DNA of 64,000 nt from NCBI RefSeq assembly GCF_029846235.1, contig NZ_JARVWP010000001.1, positions 310,001 to 374,000 on the forward strand, given 5' to 3'. The notes beneath the pieces are model-generated. The model ran no database searches, had not been told where the DNA came from, and saw nothing but the letters and a program-made list of their open reading frames with translations. This DNA is from Bradyrhizobium sp. CER78 (GTDB taxonomy: Bacteria > Pseudomonadota > Alphaproteobacteria > Rhizobiales > Xanthobacteraceae). The translations under genes and the position numbers were made by a program. Positions 52,555 through 61,238 of this stretch are shown piece by piece. How positions within the stretch are numbered: the first letter of the stretch is position 1; each line of letters opens with the position of its first letter.

Positions 52555-53865
52555 ATGAACGTCAGCATTTTCGGCCTTGGCTATGTCGGGACGGTCTGCG
52601 CCGCCTGCTTCACCGAGCTCGGCCACCAGATCATCGGCGTCGACAAGAGCGTCGCGAAGGTCGACCTGATCCGCGATGGCCGATCGCCGGTCGTCGAGCC
52701 CGGCATCTCGGACAAGGTGGCGCGCGCGGTGGCAACCGGTCAGTTAACCGCGACCACCGACGCCACCGAGGCGATCGTCAACAGCGACATATCGATGGTC
52801 TGCGTCGGCACGCCGTCATCCGGCAATGGCAACCTCGACCTGACCGCCATCCGGCAGGTCGCAATCGAGATCGGCCGCGGTTTGCGCGCGAAGAACGCGC
52901 CGCACACCGTGACGATCCGCTCCACCGTGCTGCCCGGCACCACCCGCGGCACCGTCGGGCCGTTGATCGAGGAAGCCTCCGGCAACAAGATCGGGCGCGA
53001 CTTCGATCTCGCCTTCAATCCCGAGTTCCTGCGCGAAGGCAGCGCCATTGCGGATTTCAATGCGCCGTCCAAGACCGTGGTCGGCGCCTTCAACCAGGAA
53101 ACCGCCGACCGCGTCATGGCGCTCTACAAGGACCTGCCCGGCGCCAAGATCACGCCGCCGGTCGAGGCCGCGGAACTCGCCAAATATGTCGACAACAGCT
53201 GGCATGCGCTGAAGGTCAGCTTCGCCAATGAGATCGGCACGATCGCAAAGACCCTCGGTATCGACGGCCGCGACGTCATGAACATCTTCCTGCAGGACAC
53301 GCGGCTCAACATCTCACCGGCTTACCTACGACCTGGTTTTGCCTTCGGCGGCTCCTGCCTGCCCAAGGACGTCAAGGCGTTGAAGCATCTGGCGCACAGC
53401 CGCGGGCTGTCGACCCCGGTGCTCGAAAGCATCCTGCCGAGCAACGATATGATCATGTCGCGCGGCGCCGACTGGATCCTGTCGCATGAGGGCCGCCGCA
53501 TCGCCTTCCTCGGCATCAGCTTCAAGGCCGGCACCGACGATGTGCGCGACAGCCCGTTCATCGAGCTGGTCAAAGGCTTGCGCGGCGAACAGCGCGAGAT
53601 CCGGATCTACGACCCCAATGTGCAGCTGTCGCAGCTGATCGGCGCCAACCGGGACTTCATGATGCGCAACCCGGACCTGGTCGGCCTGCTGCATGACGAT
53701 GTGGCGGAGACGATCGAATGGGCCGACATCATCGTGCTGACGACGGCCGATCCGCGCTTCGTCGCGGCGCTGAAGGCAAGCCGCCCCGACCAGACCGTGC
53801 TCGAACTGTCGGACATCGGACTGCCCGATGAAGTCAGCGCCAGAGTGAGCGGCTTCCACTGGTAG
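52555..53865 (+). CDS. algD: GDP-mannose 6-dehydrogenase, AlgD type
   Basis: 436 aa. It oxidises a nucleotide-hexose to the uronate; by resemblance to AlgD this is GDP-mannose to GDP-mannuronate. The N-terminus is VSIFGLGYVGTVCAACFTEL. Catalytic Cys268 lies in FAFGGSCLPKDVKAL, the same residue number and protein length as Pseudomonas AlgD from memory. Active-site Lys lies in VDNSWHALKVSFANEI. GAAGG seven bases upstream supports the ATG. The specificity is inferred; it could accept a related sugar. It is distinct from the UDP-glucose enzyme at 22929. Confidence 0.82.
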   Translation: MNVSIFGLGYVGTVCAACFTELGHQIIGVDKSVAKVDLIRDGRSPVVEPGISDKVARAVATGQLTATTDATEAIVNSDISMVCVGTPSSGNGNLDLTAIRQVAIEIGRGLRAKNAPHTVTIRSTVLPGTTRGTVGPLIEEASGNKIGRDFDLAFNPEFLREGSAIADFNAPSKTVVGAFNQETADRVMALYKDLPGAKITPPVEAAELAKYVDNSWHALKVSFANEIGTIAKTLGIDGRDVMNIFLQDTRLNISPAYLRPGFAFGGSCLPKDVKALKHLAHSRGLSTPVLESILPSNDMIMSRGADWILSHEGRRIAFLGISFKAGTDDVRDSPFIELVKGLRGEQREIRIYDPNVQLSQLIGANRDFMMRNPDLVGLLHDDVAETIEWADIIVLTTADPRFVAALKASRPDQTVLELSDIGLPDEVSARVSGFHW

Positions 53866-53873
53866 GGAACATC

Positions 53874-54587
53874 ATGGCCACCATGGCCCGAGACCGTCCC
53901 GAAATCCGCTTCCACGACGAGATTTCGTCGGGATGGGAGACGCTGCATCAGAGCCGCACCTTCAGGGCGCGCACCGCCGCGATGTTCGATCTGCTCGGAA
54001 ACGCGGACCTCGACGGGCAGCGCTGGCTGGATGCAGGTTGCGGCACCGGCACGCTGTCACGCCTGCTCGCCGCGCGCGGCTGCGACGTCACCGGCGTCGA
54101 CGCCTCGCCGGAGATGATCGCGGCGGCACGCCGCGGCCCCGCCGACGGCACGCCGGCGGAACGGCTCACATTCCGGCAGATCCCGACCATCGCAAATCTG
54201 CCGTTTGCGGATCGATCCTTCGACGGCGTGCTGTGCGCGAGCGTGCTGGAATATGTCCCCGACGTGGCGCAGTGCCTCGCCCAGATCCATCGCGTGCTCA
54301 GGCCCGGCGGACTGCTGCTGGTCTCGGTTCCAAACCGCGGATCGATGCTGCGCCAGAGCTACAAGCTCGCGCATGAGGTCTCCTCGCGCGTGTCGGCGCG
54401 GCCGCTGTTCCGCTACCTCGCCTTCTCCAAATTCGAAGCCTCGCCGGCTGCGATGCAGGGCCTGCTGCGACAGCATCACCTCACGATGCTGGCGACCGGC
54501 TTTGCCGGCTCCCCGCTCCCGCCGGCGCTCGATCGCCGACCGACGGTGGGCACGCTGATCAATATCCTGGCCCGCCGCGACGGCTGA
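53874..54587 (+). CDS. Class I SAM-dependent methyltransferase
   Basis: 237 aa. Motif I is RWLDAGCGTGTLSRLLAARG, followed by VTGVDASPEMIAAA, FDGVLCASVLEYVPDVAQCL and VLRPGGLLLVSVPNRGSML. It starts 8 bases after the stop of the AlgD-type gene with AGGGAA upstream, so it is cotranscribed and likely methylates a sugar of the polymer. It is convergent with the minus-strand export operon. Confidence 0.88.
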   Translation: MATMARDRPEIRFHDEISSGWETLHQSRTFRARTAAMFDLLGNADLDGQRWLDAGCGTGTLSRLLAARGCDVTGVDASPEMIAAARRGPADGTPAERLTFRQIPTIANLPFADRSFDGVLCASVLEYVPDVAQCLAQIHRVLRPGGLLLVSVPNRGSMLRQSYKLAHEVSSRVSARPLFRYLAFSKFEASPAAMQGLLRQHHLTMLATGFAGSPLPPALDRRPTVGTLINILARRDG

Positions 54588-54608
54588 TGCGGCGGGCAGA
54601 CGCCGGCC

Positions 54609-55280
54609 TCAGGCCTTGATCGCCATCAGCGACTTGGTCATGCCGAGATATCGTTCGCGATAGATCTTCGCGTCCGGAAACGTTTCCGTCATCTCGCGCC
54701 AGTCGAACAGATGCCAGTCGGGCGCGGTCCGCTTGAACCAGAAGCGGTTGAACAATTCGATCAGTGCGATCTGCAGCCGCCTTGGCAACAGCACGATGAC
54801 TCCGGGCAGCCAGGTATGGCTCTCGATCGGAAAGTAGCGATACGGCGTCTGCACGTAGAAGGATTTTGCTACCCGCGAGATCTCGCCGGCAAAGCGGTTC
54901 TGGTGTTCGCGCGCGACGTTCAGAAAGTCCGCGTCGCTCGCGATCGTCACGACGTCCTGCTTCGGCCCGGTGACATGTTCGATCACCGACGAGCAGAAGC
55001 AGAAATCGAACGCGTGATCGTCAAACGGCAGACGCTCGGTCTCCTGCAGCTGCACGGTCTTGAAGCCGAAGCGCTCGCGCGCGGCCTTCAGATCGTCGGT
55101 CGAGATGTCGCAGACCGTGATGTCGGTATGAAACGGCAGGATTGCGCGGATGTGCCGGCCGGTGCCGCCGCCGAGATCGAGAATCCTCGCATTGAGCGGC
55201 AGATTTACGGTGCGCACGAGGAACTCGCCGCGCCGCTGGCGCGCTGCGCTGGAAAATCGGGCCTGGATGGCGCCCAGCAA
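54609..55280 (-). CDS. SAM-dependent methyltransferase (TTG start)
   Basis: 223 aa from the TTG at 55280. It has RILDLGGGTGRHIRAILPFH (motif I), TVCDISTDDLKAARERFG, FDFCFCSSVIEHVTGPKQDV and a C-terminal half with several aromatic residues (PYRYFPIESHTWLP). The frame stays open to 55679 through the preceding gene, but that part is shadow. It is the last gene of the export operon, 13 bases after the preceding stop. A polysaccharide O-methylation role is inference. Confidence 0.8.
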   Translation of the reverse strand: MLGAIQARFSSAARQRRGEFLVRTVNLPLNARILDLGGGTGRHIRAILPFHTDITVCDISTDDLKAARERFGFKTVQLQETERLPFDDHAFDFCFCSSVIEHVTGPKQDVVTIASDADFLNVAREHQNRFAGEISRVAKSFYVQTPYRYFPIESHTWLPGVIVLLPRRLQIALIELFNRFWFKRTAPDWHLFDWREMTETFPDAKIYRERYLGMTKSLMAIKA

Positions 55281-55292
55281 TGTCCGTCTCCT
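55278..55292 (-). promoter_or_regulatory. RBS and TTG start of the last methyltransferase gene
   Basis: AGGAG (55288-55292 on the minus strand), seven bases before TTG (55280-55278). No ATG or GTG lies at a suitable place between the upstream stop (55294) and the SAM motif. Confidence 0.65.
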
Positions 55293-55293
55293 G

Positions 55294-55920
55294 CTACTTG
55301 ATGGCCTCGAAGAAGATCGACTCATCCGGCCGGTTGTCGAGCCGGTCGATATCGGGACACACGCCCTCGCGATACGCCCTTGTGTGGGTCTCCGAACACC
55401 CCACATCGCGGAACAATGCCGCCAGCGAAGCACGGGTATAGCCCCAGTGATGCGCGAAGGCGGCCTCGCTCCGCCGCTCGATCTCGAACACGCCCTTGAG
55501 AAAGGCTTGCGGCGCAGACGGATCATAAAGCGCGACGATCCGTTCCATGTCCGGGACGACGATGCGGCACACCCCGCCCGGCGCCAGCACCCGGGCAATC
55601 TCGCGCGCCAGCCGCTCGACCTCGTCGGGAAACAGATGCTCGAAGACATGCGCGCTGAACACAGCCGAGAGGCTGCCATCGGCGAACGGCAGCGGCTTGG
55701 TCAGGTCCATGTAGCGGAGCCCGGCAAACTTCCCCTGGCGATGCTCGGCGTAGCGGGCGTCGCTCAGCAGGCCGGCGAGATGCAGCGCTTTCGCCGCGAA
55801 CGGCAGCCGCGCGATCCACAGATGCATCGTGATGTCGGTGTTGATCCAGCCTTCGATGCCGCAATTGAAGGCGCCGATATGCAGCCTCCGGAGCGCGCGG
55901 CCGGGTGCGTCGTCGGTCAT
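55294..55920 (-). CDS. SAM-dependent methyltransferase, type 11
   Basis: 208 aa. The N-terminus RLHIGAFNCGIEGWINTDIT and KFAGLRYMDLTKPLPFADGS, VFSAHVFEHLFPDEVERLAR, VLAPGGVCRIVVPDMERIV are the pattern of methyltransferases that accompany glycosyltransferases. The ATG at 55920 overlaps the flippase stop as ATGA. The classical GxGxG is replaced by GAFNCG, so SAM binding may be modified. Confidence 0.85.
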   Translation of the reverse strand: MTDDAPGRALRRLHIGAFNCGIEGWINTDITMHLWIARLPFAAKALHLAGLLSDARYAEHRQGKFAGLRYMDLTKPLPFADGSLSAVFSAHVFEHLFPDEVERLAREIARVLAPGGVCRIVVPDMERIVALYDPSAPQAFLKGVFEIERRSEAAFAHHWGYTRASLAALFRDVGCSETHTRAYREGVCPDIDRLDNRPDESIFFEAIK

Positions 55921-57236
55921 GCCTGCTCCCGCGCCTGATTGGTCAGCACGACCGTGATCACCGACGCGGCGCTGGAGGCCACCATCGCCGCAACCGCGCC
56001 CGTCACTTGCCAAGCCACCGCCGCGAACGGCAGCACGCAGCACAGCGCGACGAGGCCGGCCAGGCGGCTCAGCATGAACCGCTGCGGCTTGCCGGTCGCA
56101 AACAACGGCAGCGCAAGCCCGAGCCACACCGCGTCGAGTCCCATCGCTATGCCCATCAAGGCAAGGCCGCCCCTGCCGATGTCATAGGTCTGGCCGTGGA
56201 TGACAACGGCGAGAATGCGCTGGCCGAACAGCACGACCGCCGCGCCATAGACGGCCGCGATCGAGCCGAGCAGCAGGGCATTTTCACGCGCCGCAGCGGC
56301 GACCGCGCGGCGCCTTCCGGCGCGCAGCTCGGCCGCGATCTCCGGCAGGCGCACCGAGAACATCGTCGCGCAGAACTGGCTGAGCGGCGCGAACACCAAC
56401 AGCAGGATCCGCAGCGATGCGCTCGCGTCCAATCCGATCAGAAGGCCGCAAACCGGGATCAGCCCGATGCTGCCGATCCAATAAGTGAGCGAGGTCCCGA
56501 CGAACCAGCGGCCATTCCTGAACAGGCGCCGCAACGAGCCGCGGAAGATTCTGGCGTGCGGCCGGGCCAGCTCACTGGTGTGGACCAGGACCAGGCTGGC
56601 GGCCGCCAACGCCGAGATCGCGATGCAGGCCATCGCAGCGGCAGCGCCGGTGAGCTTGAGCGCGATCAGCAGCCCGGCCGAGGCGACCAGCGCCACGCAA
56701 TAGGTCAGCGACGATGCCGCCGCGCGCGGCAATCGCCCGTCGAGATAGCAAATGCGGCGGAACATGCTTTGCAGACGAACGGCGGGGATCGCGAGCCCGG
56801 TTGCGATCACGAGCCCGCCTGCATCGCCGCCAAGCGCGACGATCACCGAACCCGCAATCACCAGCAGCAGGCCAAGCGCAGCCGAAACGGCGAGCGACGA
56901 CAGATAGAGGCCGAGCCGCAGCTGCGGCCACAGCGATTTCGGAATGCGATGCGCCGTCGCCGGCAGGCCGTCGTCGAACAGGCCGCGCAAGAACACCGCC
57001 TCGATCAGGATCGAGAACGACCAGGCGATACTGAATTGGCCGAACGAATTGATATCAAGCACGTTGGCGAGCACGATCGTCAGCACAAAGGCGGAGCTGC
57101 TGAGCAGCGCCTGGTCGATCAGCCCGAGCGCAATATTGCCCCCGGCGCGGCGCAGCCGGCGGAGTGCTCCGCCAACGGCGCCGGCGACCCCTGTCTGGGC
57201 CGCGACGCGATCCAACCTTTCAGTCAACGCACTCAC
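55917..57236 (-). CDS. Wzx-like polysaccharide flippase
   Basis: 439 aa with about 12 transmembrane helices. The N-terminal region (LIDQALLSSSAFVLTIVLAN, VLDINSFGQFSIAWSFSILI) resembles the PST/MATE exporters that flip lipid-linked repeat units. Position in the operon between the Wzy-like polymerase and methyltransferases supports the call. It overlaps both neighbours by four bases. Confidence 0.85.
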   Translation of the reverse strand: MSALTERLDRVAAQTGVAGAVGGALRRLRRAGGNIALGLIDQALLSSSAFVLTIVLANVLDINSFGQFSIAWSFSILIEAVFLRGLFDDGLPATAHRIPKSLWPQLRLGLYLSSLAVSAALGLLLVIAGSVIVALGGDAGGLVIATGLAIPAVRLQSMFRRICYLDGRLPRAAASSLTYCVALVASAGLLIALKLTGAAAAMACIAISALAAASLVLVHTSELARPHARIFRGSLRRLFRNGRWFVGTSLTYWIGSIGLIPVCGLLIGLDASASLRILLLVFAPLSQFCATMFSVRLPEIAAELRAGRRRAVAAAARENALLLGSIAAVYGAAVVLFGQRILAVVIHGQTYDIGRGGLALMGIAMGLDAVWLGLALPLFATGKPQRFMLSRLAGLVALCCVLPFAAVAWQVTGAVAAMVASSAASVITVVLTNQAREQA

Positions 57237-58525
57237 GCCTCACTCACACGCAGTCTGGTGAACGCCCGCCGCGGCGCCACTTGCAGCTTCGCTTCCGGGC
57301 CGAAATAACACCAGAACACCAGCACGCAGCCGAAGTAATTGTGCAGCAGCTGGCTCGAGTCGTTGGCCGACGCGATCACGACAAACAGCAGCATCGCGAA
57401 CGGCGCCAGCCAGTACATTCCTTTCCGCTCGAACGTGAAGACGATGGTGTTCCACAACGCGCGCGCCAGCAGCAGCATATAAAGCGCACCGCCGAGCAGG
57501 CCGAACTGGAGAAAGGCGTCGAGATAGGAATTCTCGAACGAGCCGAACTCGGTATTCCACGGCGCCATGCTGGTCAGCTCGTTCGCCGGCGAATTCGGCA
57601 GCTCGTTGAAGAACCCGGAAAAGCCGTAGCCGAGCCAGGGATGTTGCCAGAAGAAGTAGGGCCAGACAGACCAGAGGAACGAGCGGCCGGTCAGGTTTCC
57701 GCTGCGGCCGACCAGCCCGTACAACTCGTCGCTCGGCACGGCGAACACCACGAGCGCAACGAAAGCAAGGCAAAGCCAGTAGATCGAAGCAGCGCCTCTG
57801 TGCCCGAGCACCACCAGCAGCAGCCCGAAGGTCACGGCGAGCGCCGTCAGCATGCTGATCAGCGGTCCGGCGGCACCGGCTGCGGCGAGCGCAAAAAGAT
57901 GGCACCCCAGCAGCAGGAGCGACCAGCCGAACTGCTTGCGCGGCCCCGCCAGCATGCGCACGAAGCAGATCAGCACCATGAGGCCGAAGAAAGCGCCGGC
58001 GAGGTTCTTGTGGCCGAACACGCCAGCATAGGCCTGGGTCCCGAGCACCGTCGGCCGATGCAGCGGGTCATAGTCCCATTGCGAGCCGATCACCGGAAAC
58101 AACAGGACGTGGACGATCAAGACCACGATCCCGATCCGGAACAAGGTGTCGATCAGGCGGTCGACCGGGCCGCTGACCACGACCCATGCCGAGAACATTG
58201 TGGTGAGCAGATACATCGCAAACTTGACCGACGCACCGGCAGGATCCGCACTCAATGCCAGCGACACGCCCGCGAAGGCCACGAATGTCAGATAGAGATG
58301 CGATTGCAGCATCAGCAGGCCGAAGCGCTTCCGATCAACCGCGATGTGCAGCATCAGGAGGATGTAGAGCAGCAGCCATGCGGCACGGAACAGCGAGGAT
58401 TCGCCGGCCCGTTCCGCGAACGAGATGCCTTCGATGAAATTGAACAGGAAATAGATGCAGCCGAGCACCATCACCAGATAGGCGTGCAGAAAGACATCGG
58501 TTCGCCACCACCATCGGCCGATCAT
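57233..58525 (-). CDS. Wzy/O-antigen-ligase-like polymerase
   Basis: 430 aa with 10-12 transmembrane helices and a long periplasmic loop near 270-345 (SGNLTGRSFLWSVWPYFFWQ, GYGFSGFFNELPN, FENSYLDAFLQFGLLGG). The GRS/W and HN-type residues (FGHKNLAGAFFGLM, HNYFG) match the Wzy_C/WaaL signature. It should polymerise flipped repeat units in the periplasm. The ATG at 58525 overlaps the GT4 stop as ATGA; the longer frame to 58693 is shadow. Confidence 0.88.
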   Translation of the reverse strand: MIGRWWWRTDVFLHAYLVMVLGCIYFLFNFIEGISFAERAGESSLFRAAWLLLYILLMLHIAVDRKRFGLLMLQSHLYLTFVAFAGVSLALSADPAGASVKFAMYLLTTMFSAWVVVSGPVDRLIDTLFRIGIVVLIVHVLLFPVIGSQWDYDPLHRPTVLGTQAYAGVFGHKNLAGAFFGLMVLICFVRMLAGPRKQFGWSLLLLGCHLFALAAAGAAGPLISMLTALAVTFGLLLVVLGHRGAASIYWLCLAFVALVVFAVPSDELYGLVGRSGNLTGRSFLWSVWPYFFWQHPWLGYGFSGFFNELPNSPANELTSMAPWNTEFGSFENSYLDAFLQFGLLGGALYMLLLARALWNTIVFTFERKGMYWLAPFAMLLFVVIASANDSSQLLHNYFGCVLVFWCYFGPEAKLQVAPRRAFTRLRVSEA

Positions 58526-59637
58526 TGAACGGCCTCCTGCCGGGGGGGCGTCCTCGCGAGATGATCGACCGCGGCCATGAAACGCGCCGCGGCGTCGGCA
58601 AGCGCACCCTTTCGCACGCTGTGCCGGGCCTGCTGCGACATCGCCTCCCAACGCGCGGGATTCTCGAGCAGACCACGCGCCGCGTCGACCCACGCCAGCT
58701 CATCAAGTGCGCAAACATGGCCGTTCACACGGTCGCGCACCAACTCGCCGCCCGCTCCGACATGCGGCGACACCAGGCAGGGAACCCCGCATTGCAAAGC
58801 TTCGTTGCACACCAGACCCCACGGTTCCAGCAACGAGGGCAGCAACAGCAAGCGGGATTGCAGATAGACTTCCGATATCGCCTGCCACGGCACGTGGCTG
58901 TCGTGGTTGACATCGATGCCGGCGCCATCAAGCCGAGCCAGCATCCGCGCCTCCGCGGCGCCGGACCCGACCACGCGAACCCTGAGCCCGGGCAACGCCC
59001 GGCCGAGCGCGATGGCGACGTTCTCGAAGAAGATCGCATTCTTGGCGTCGTCGTTGATGCGGGCGCACCAGAGCAGGTGATAGGGACGATCGTGGAAACC
59101 CGGCACAGACGGCGGCGGATCCCAGGCCGGCACCAGCGGCACCACGAACAGATCGTCGTCGCCGACGCCCTCGCCACGGAAGTACGCCCTGCCCTTGTCG
59201 CTGCAGCACACGACCGCGGCGCATTGGCGCAACAGCCACGGCCGCGCCAGACGATGATACGCCGTGTTGGGCATCGTCTCGCGCCAGCCATCGATCGTCA
59301 GCGCAAGCGCCTTGCCGTTGGCGCGCGCCCACGCCGCGCCTGTCAGCATCGAGGGATAAAGCCCGTTGACAAACAGCAGGTCGGGCAAGAGCGCGTTCAA
59401 CGCGCGGCCGATCCCGATGTTGAGATGGGTGTGACGCGACCGCGACAGCGAGATCGAAACGCCCGGCACCGTGCGCGTCGTGTAGCGCGGCGTGAACGAT
59501 CCGGCCCAGGAGCGATCGGCTTCCTGCGCAGTGCAGGACAGCACCGCGAGATCCAGTCCACGATCGACCAGCTCGTTGTAGAGCCGGTTGGTGTAGGGGG
59601 TGATCATGTTGTTGAAGACGACCACGCGCGGCGTCAT
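58522..59637 (-). CDS. Glycosyltransferase family 4
   Basis: 371 aa. The N-terminus PRVVVFNNMITPYTNRLYNE and the pattern FVNGLYPSMLTGAAWARANG are of the GT4 type. The donor domain carries LLWCARINDDAKNAIFFENV, RVVGSGAAEARMLARLDG and LLLPSLLEPWGLVCNEALQC with the E-x7-E motif. It is separated from the preceding methyltransferase by three bases and coupled to the polymerase by ATGA. The sugar is unknown. Confidence 0.9.
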   Translation of the reverse strand: MTPRVVVFNNMITPYTNRLYNELVDRGLDLAVLSCTAQEADRSWAGSFTPRYTTRTVPGVSISLSRSRHTHLNIGIGRALNALLPDLLFVNGLYPSMLTGAAWARANGKALALTIDGWRETMPNTAYHRLARPWLLRQCAAVVCCSDKGRAYFRGEGVGDDDLFVVPLVPAWDPPPSVPGFHDRPYHLLWCARINDDAKNAIFFENVAIALGRALPGLRVRVVGSGAAEARMLARLDGAGIDVNHDSHVPWQAISEVYLQSRLLLLPSLLEPWGLVCNEALQCGVPCLVSPHVGAGGELVRDRVNGHVCALDELAWVDAARGLLENPARWEAMSQQARHSVRKGALADAAARFMAAVDHLARTPPRQEAVQ

Positions 59638-59640
59638 GGC

Positions 59641-60399
59641 TCAGCGGTCCCGCGGCGGCGTGTGCGCCTCGCTGCGCCGGCAAAGCGCCCCGCAATGATA
59701 GGTCGCAAGCCGGGTGGCGAACGCCGGGCTGACCGCCAGCAGCGACTTCCGCACAATGCTCTTTGCGAGCCCCTTCACCCGCGACGAATGGAATGCGTGC
59801 ACCGGCAGGCTGTGGTCGTAGGTGCCGAAGCCGATGACATCGAGTCCGGCGGTCTCCAGCACCAGGCGGAAGGTGTCGGGCGTGTAGAAATTGATGTGGC
59901 CGATGTCGAGCGTCGATTGTAGTGCCCGGCGATTGGTCCGCGCGTGCAGCTCGCACGGCACTTCAACGTAGATGAAAGTCCGCGCAACGCGGGCAAGCTC
60001 GTACAGCAATGCGCGCGGTTCGGGCACATGCTCCAGCACATGGCTGGCATAGACGAGGTCGAACGATCCGTCAGCGAACGGGATTGTCGCACCGTCATAG
60101 CTCGACCAGCCAAACGGCGCCGCTGCGGCGCCGTCGATCTCCAGGTTGGTCGCGGGATCGATGACGTCGATGCCGGTGAAGTCGCGGCCGATGCCGATCG
60201 CAGACAGCCGCGCCAGCACGGCGCCGGTGCCGCAACCGACCTCGAGCACATTGCCGACGCTGGCCGCGGCAGCTCCGAGCAGGCCGGCGATATGATCGGC
60301 CTTGTCGACTGCGCAGACGCGGCGCCAGTCGCGCTCTTGCGCCGAATAGACGCCTTCATAGTGCGCGTTGTGCTGTCCGACGCTGAATTCCATGGTCAT
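59641..60399 (-). CDS. Class I SAM-dependent methyltransferase
   Basis: 252 aa. Motifs are VLEVGCGTGAVLARLSAIGI, FTGIDVIDPATNLEIDG, SFDLVYASHVLEHVPEPRAL and FIYVEVPCELHARTN, followed by a C-terminal extension with FYTPDTFRLVLETAGL. The ATG at 60399 overlaps the preceding stop as ATGA; a second ATG at 60393 is possible. It is part of the Wzc-Wzy-Wzx operon. Confidence 0.88.
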   Translation of the reverse strand: MTMEFSVGQHNAHYEGVYSAQERDWRRVCAVDKADHIAGLLGAAAASVGNVLEVGCGTGAVLARLSAIGIGRDFTGIDVIDPATNLEIDGAAAAPFGWSSYDGATIPFADGSFDLVYASHVLEHVPEPRALLYELARVARTFIYVEVPCELHARTNRRALQSTLDIGHINFYTPDTFRLVLETAGLDVIGFGTYDHSLPVHAFHSSRVKGLAKSIVRKSLLAVSPAFATRLATYHCGALCRRSEAHTPPRDR

Positions 60400-61238
60400 G
60401 GCCTGGCCCTCGCCTCCGGCGGAATTCGGGCAAGCTCGTCGAGGCGGTCGTTCGATTTGCGCTCCAGATCGCGCCGTTCCGCCGGCGAGCGGCGGTCGAG
60501 ATCGTATCCGATGTCGGCCATGGTCTTGGTCAGAATGTCGACGTTCCGTTGCGGGACGGCTGCAAGGCCGGCCAGCAGCCTGTCCCGATGCATCCAGCCT
60601 GGTCCTTTCAGCAGATCGATCGCCTCGGTGTACAATTCGGTCTTCACGAGGCATGCGAACTCGGCGACCACCGCGTCCGACAGGTCGGGTGGCAGCGCAT
60701 CGAGCATGGCGAGCGCCATGGCGCTGCGCTTGACCACGATCCAGCCCTCATTAGGTCCGAGCCGATACGACATCCGCAACACGTTGAAATTGGCATCGCT
60801 CAAGCCCTGTCTTGTGTTGCGAAGCTGGAACAGCACGACCCAGAGATAGGGATCGGCCGGTGCGCAGCCGAGCGATTTGCGGACCGCCGTGTCGAGCTCC
60901 CCCATCCGGGCATCCACCTGATCGCCCGATGCGAGTGCGTTCTCGGCGAGCCGCAGCCGGATCACCGCCGCGCTACGATCGATGGCCGGCATGCAGTCCG
61001 ATCGCGCCGCGGCGCGCGACAGCAAGGGCGCGAGATCACCGAGCTCGGCGTCGCTGACCGGTACGTTGCGCAGGATCAGGTCCCTGGCACCATCCAGCCG
61101 GGTCTGCTCGACAAAGACCGGCAAGGTGACAGAGCCCCAGGCGACCGACGAGCACGCGACCGCAGCCAGGAAGCCGCGCGCCAGCCAGGCGGCGGCGCGC
61201 CGCGGCATCTCGCCTCGCGTCTCACTCGGTGTAGCCAT
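60396..61238 (-). CDS. Unknown membrane-anchored helical protein of the export operon
   Basis: 280 aa from the ATG at 61238; ATGs at 61247 and 61208 are also in frame, and the last places MPRRAAAWLARGFLAA directly before the hydrophobic segment (about 18-38 from the annotated start). The rest is helical and TPR-like with conserved-looking Cys (SDCMPAIDRSAAVIRLRLAE, GCAPADPYLWVVLFQL, EFACLVKTELYTEAIDLL). It overlaps the end of wzc and the next methyltransferase gene. No family is recognised; a periplasmic partner of the Wzc/Wzy machinery is a guess. Confidence 0.65.
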   Translation of the reverse strand: MATPSETRGEMPRRAAAWLARGFLAAVACSSVAWGSVTLPVFVEQTRLDGARDLILRNVPVSDAELGDLAPLLSRAAARSDCMPAIDRSAAVIRLRLAENALASGDQVDARMGELDTAVRKSLGCAPADPYLWVVLFQLRNTRQGLSDANFNVLRMSYRLGPNEGWIVVKRSAMALAMLDALPPDLSDAVVAEFACLVKTELYTEAIDLLKGPGWMHRDRLLAGLAAVPQRNVDILTKTMADIGYDLDRRSPAERRDLERKSNDRLDELARIPPEARARP

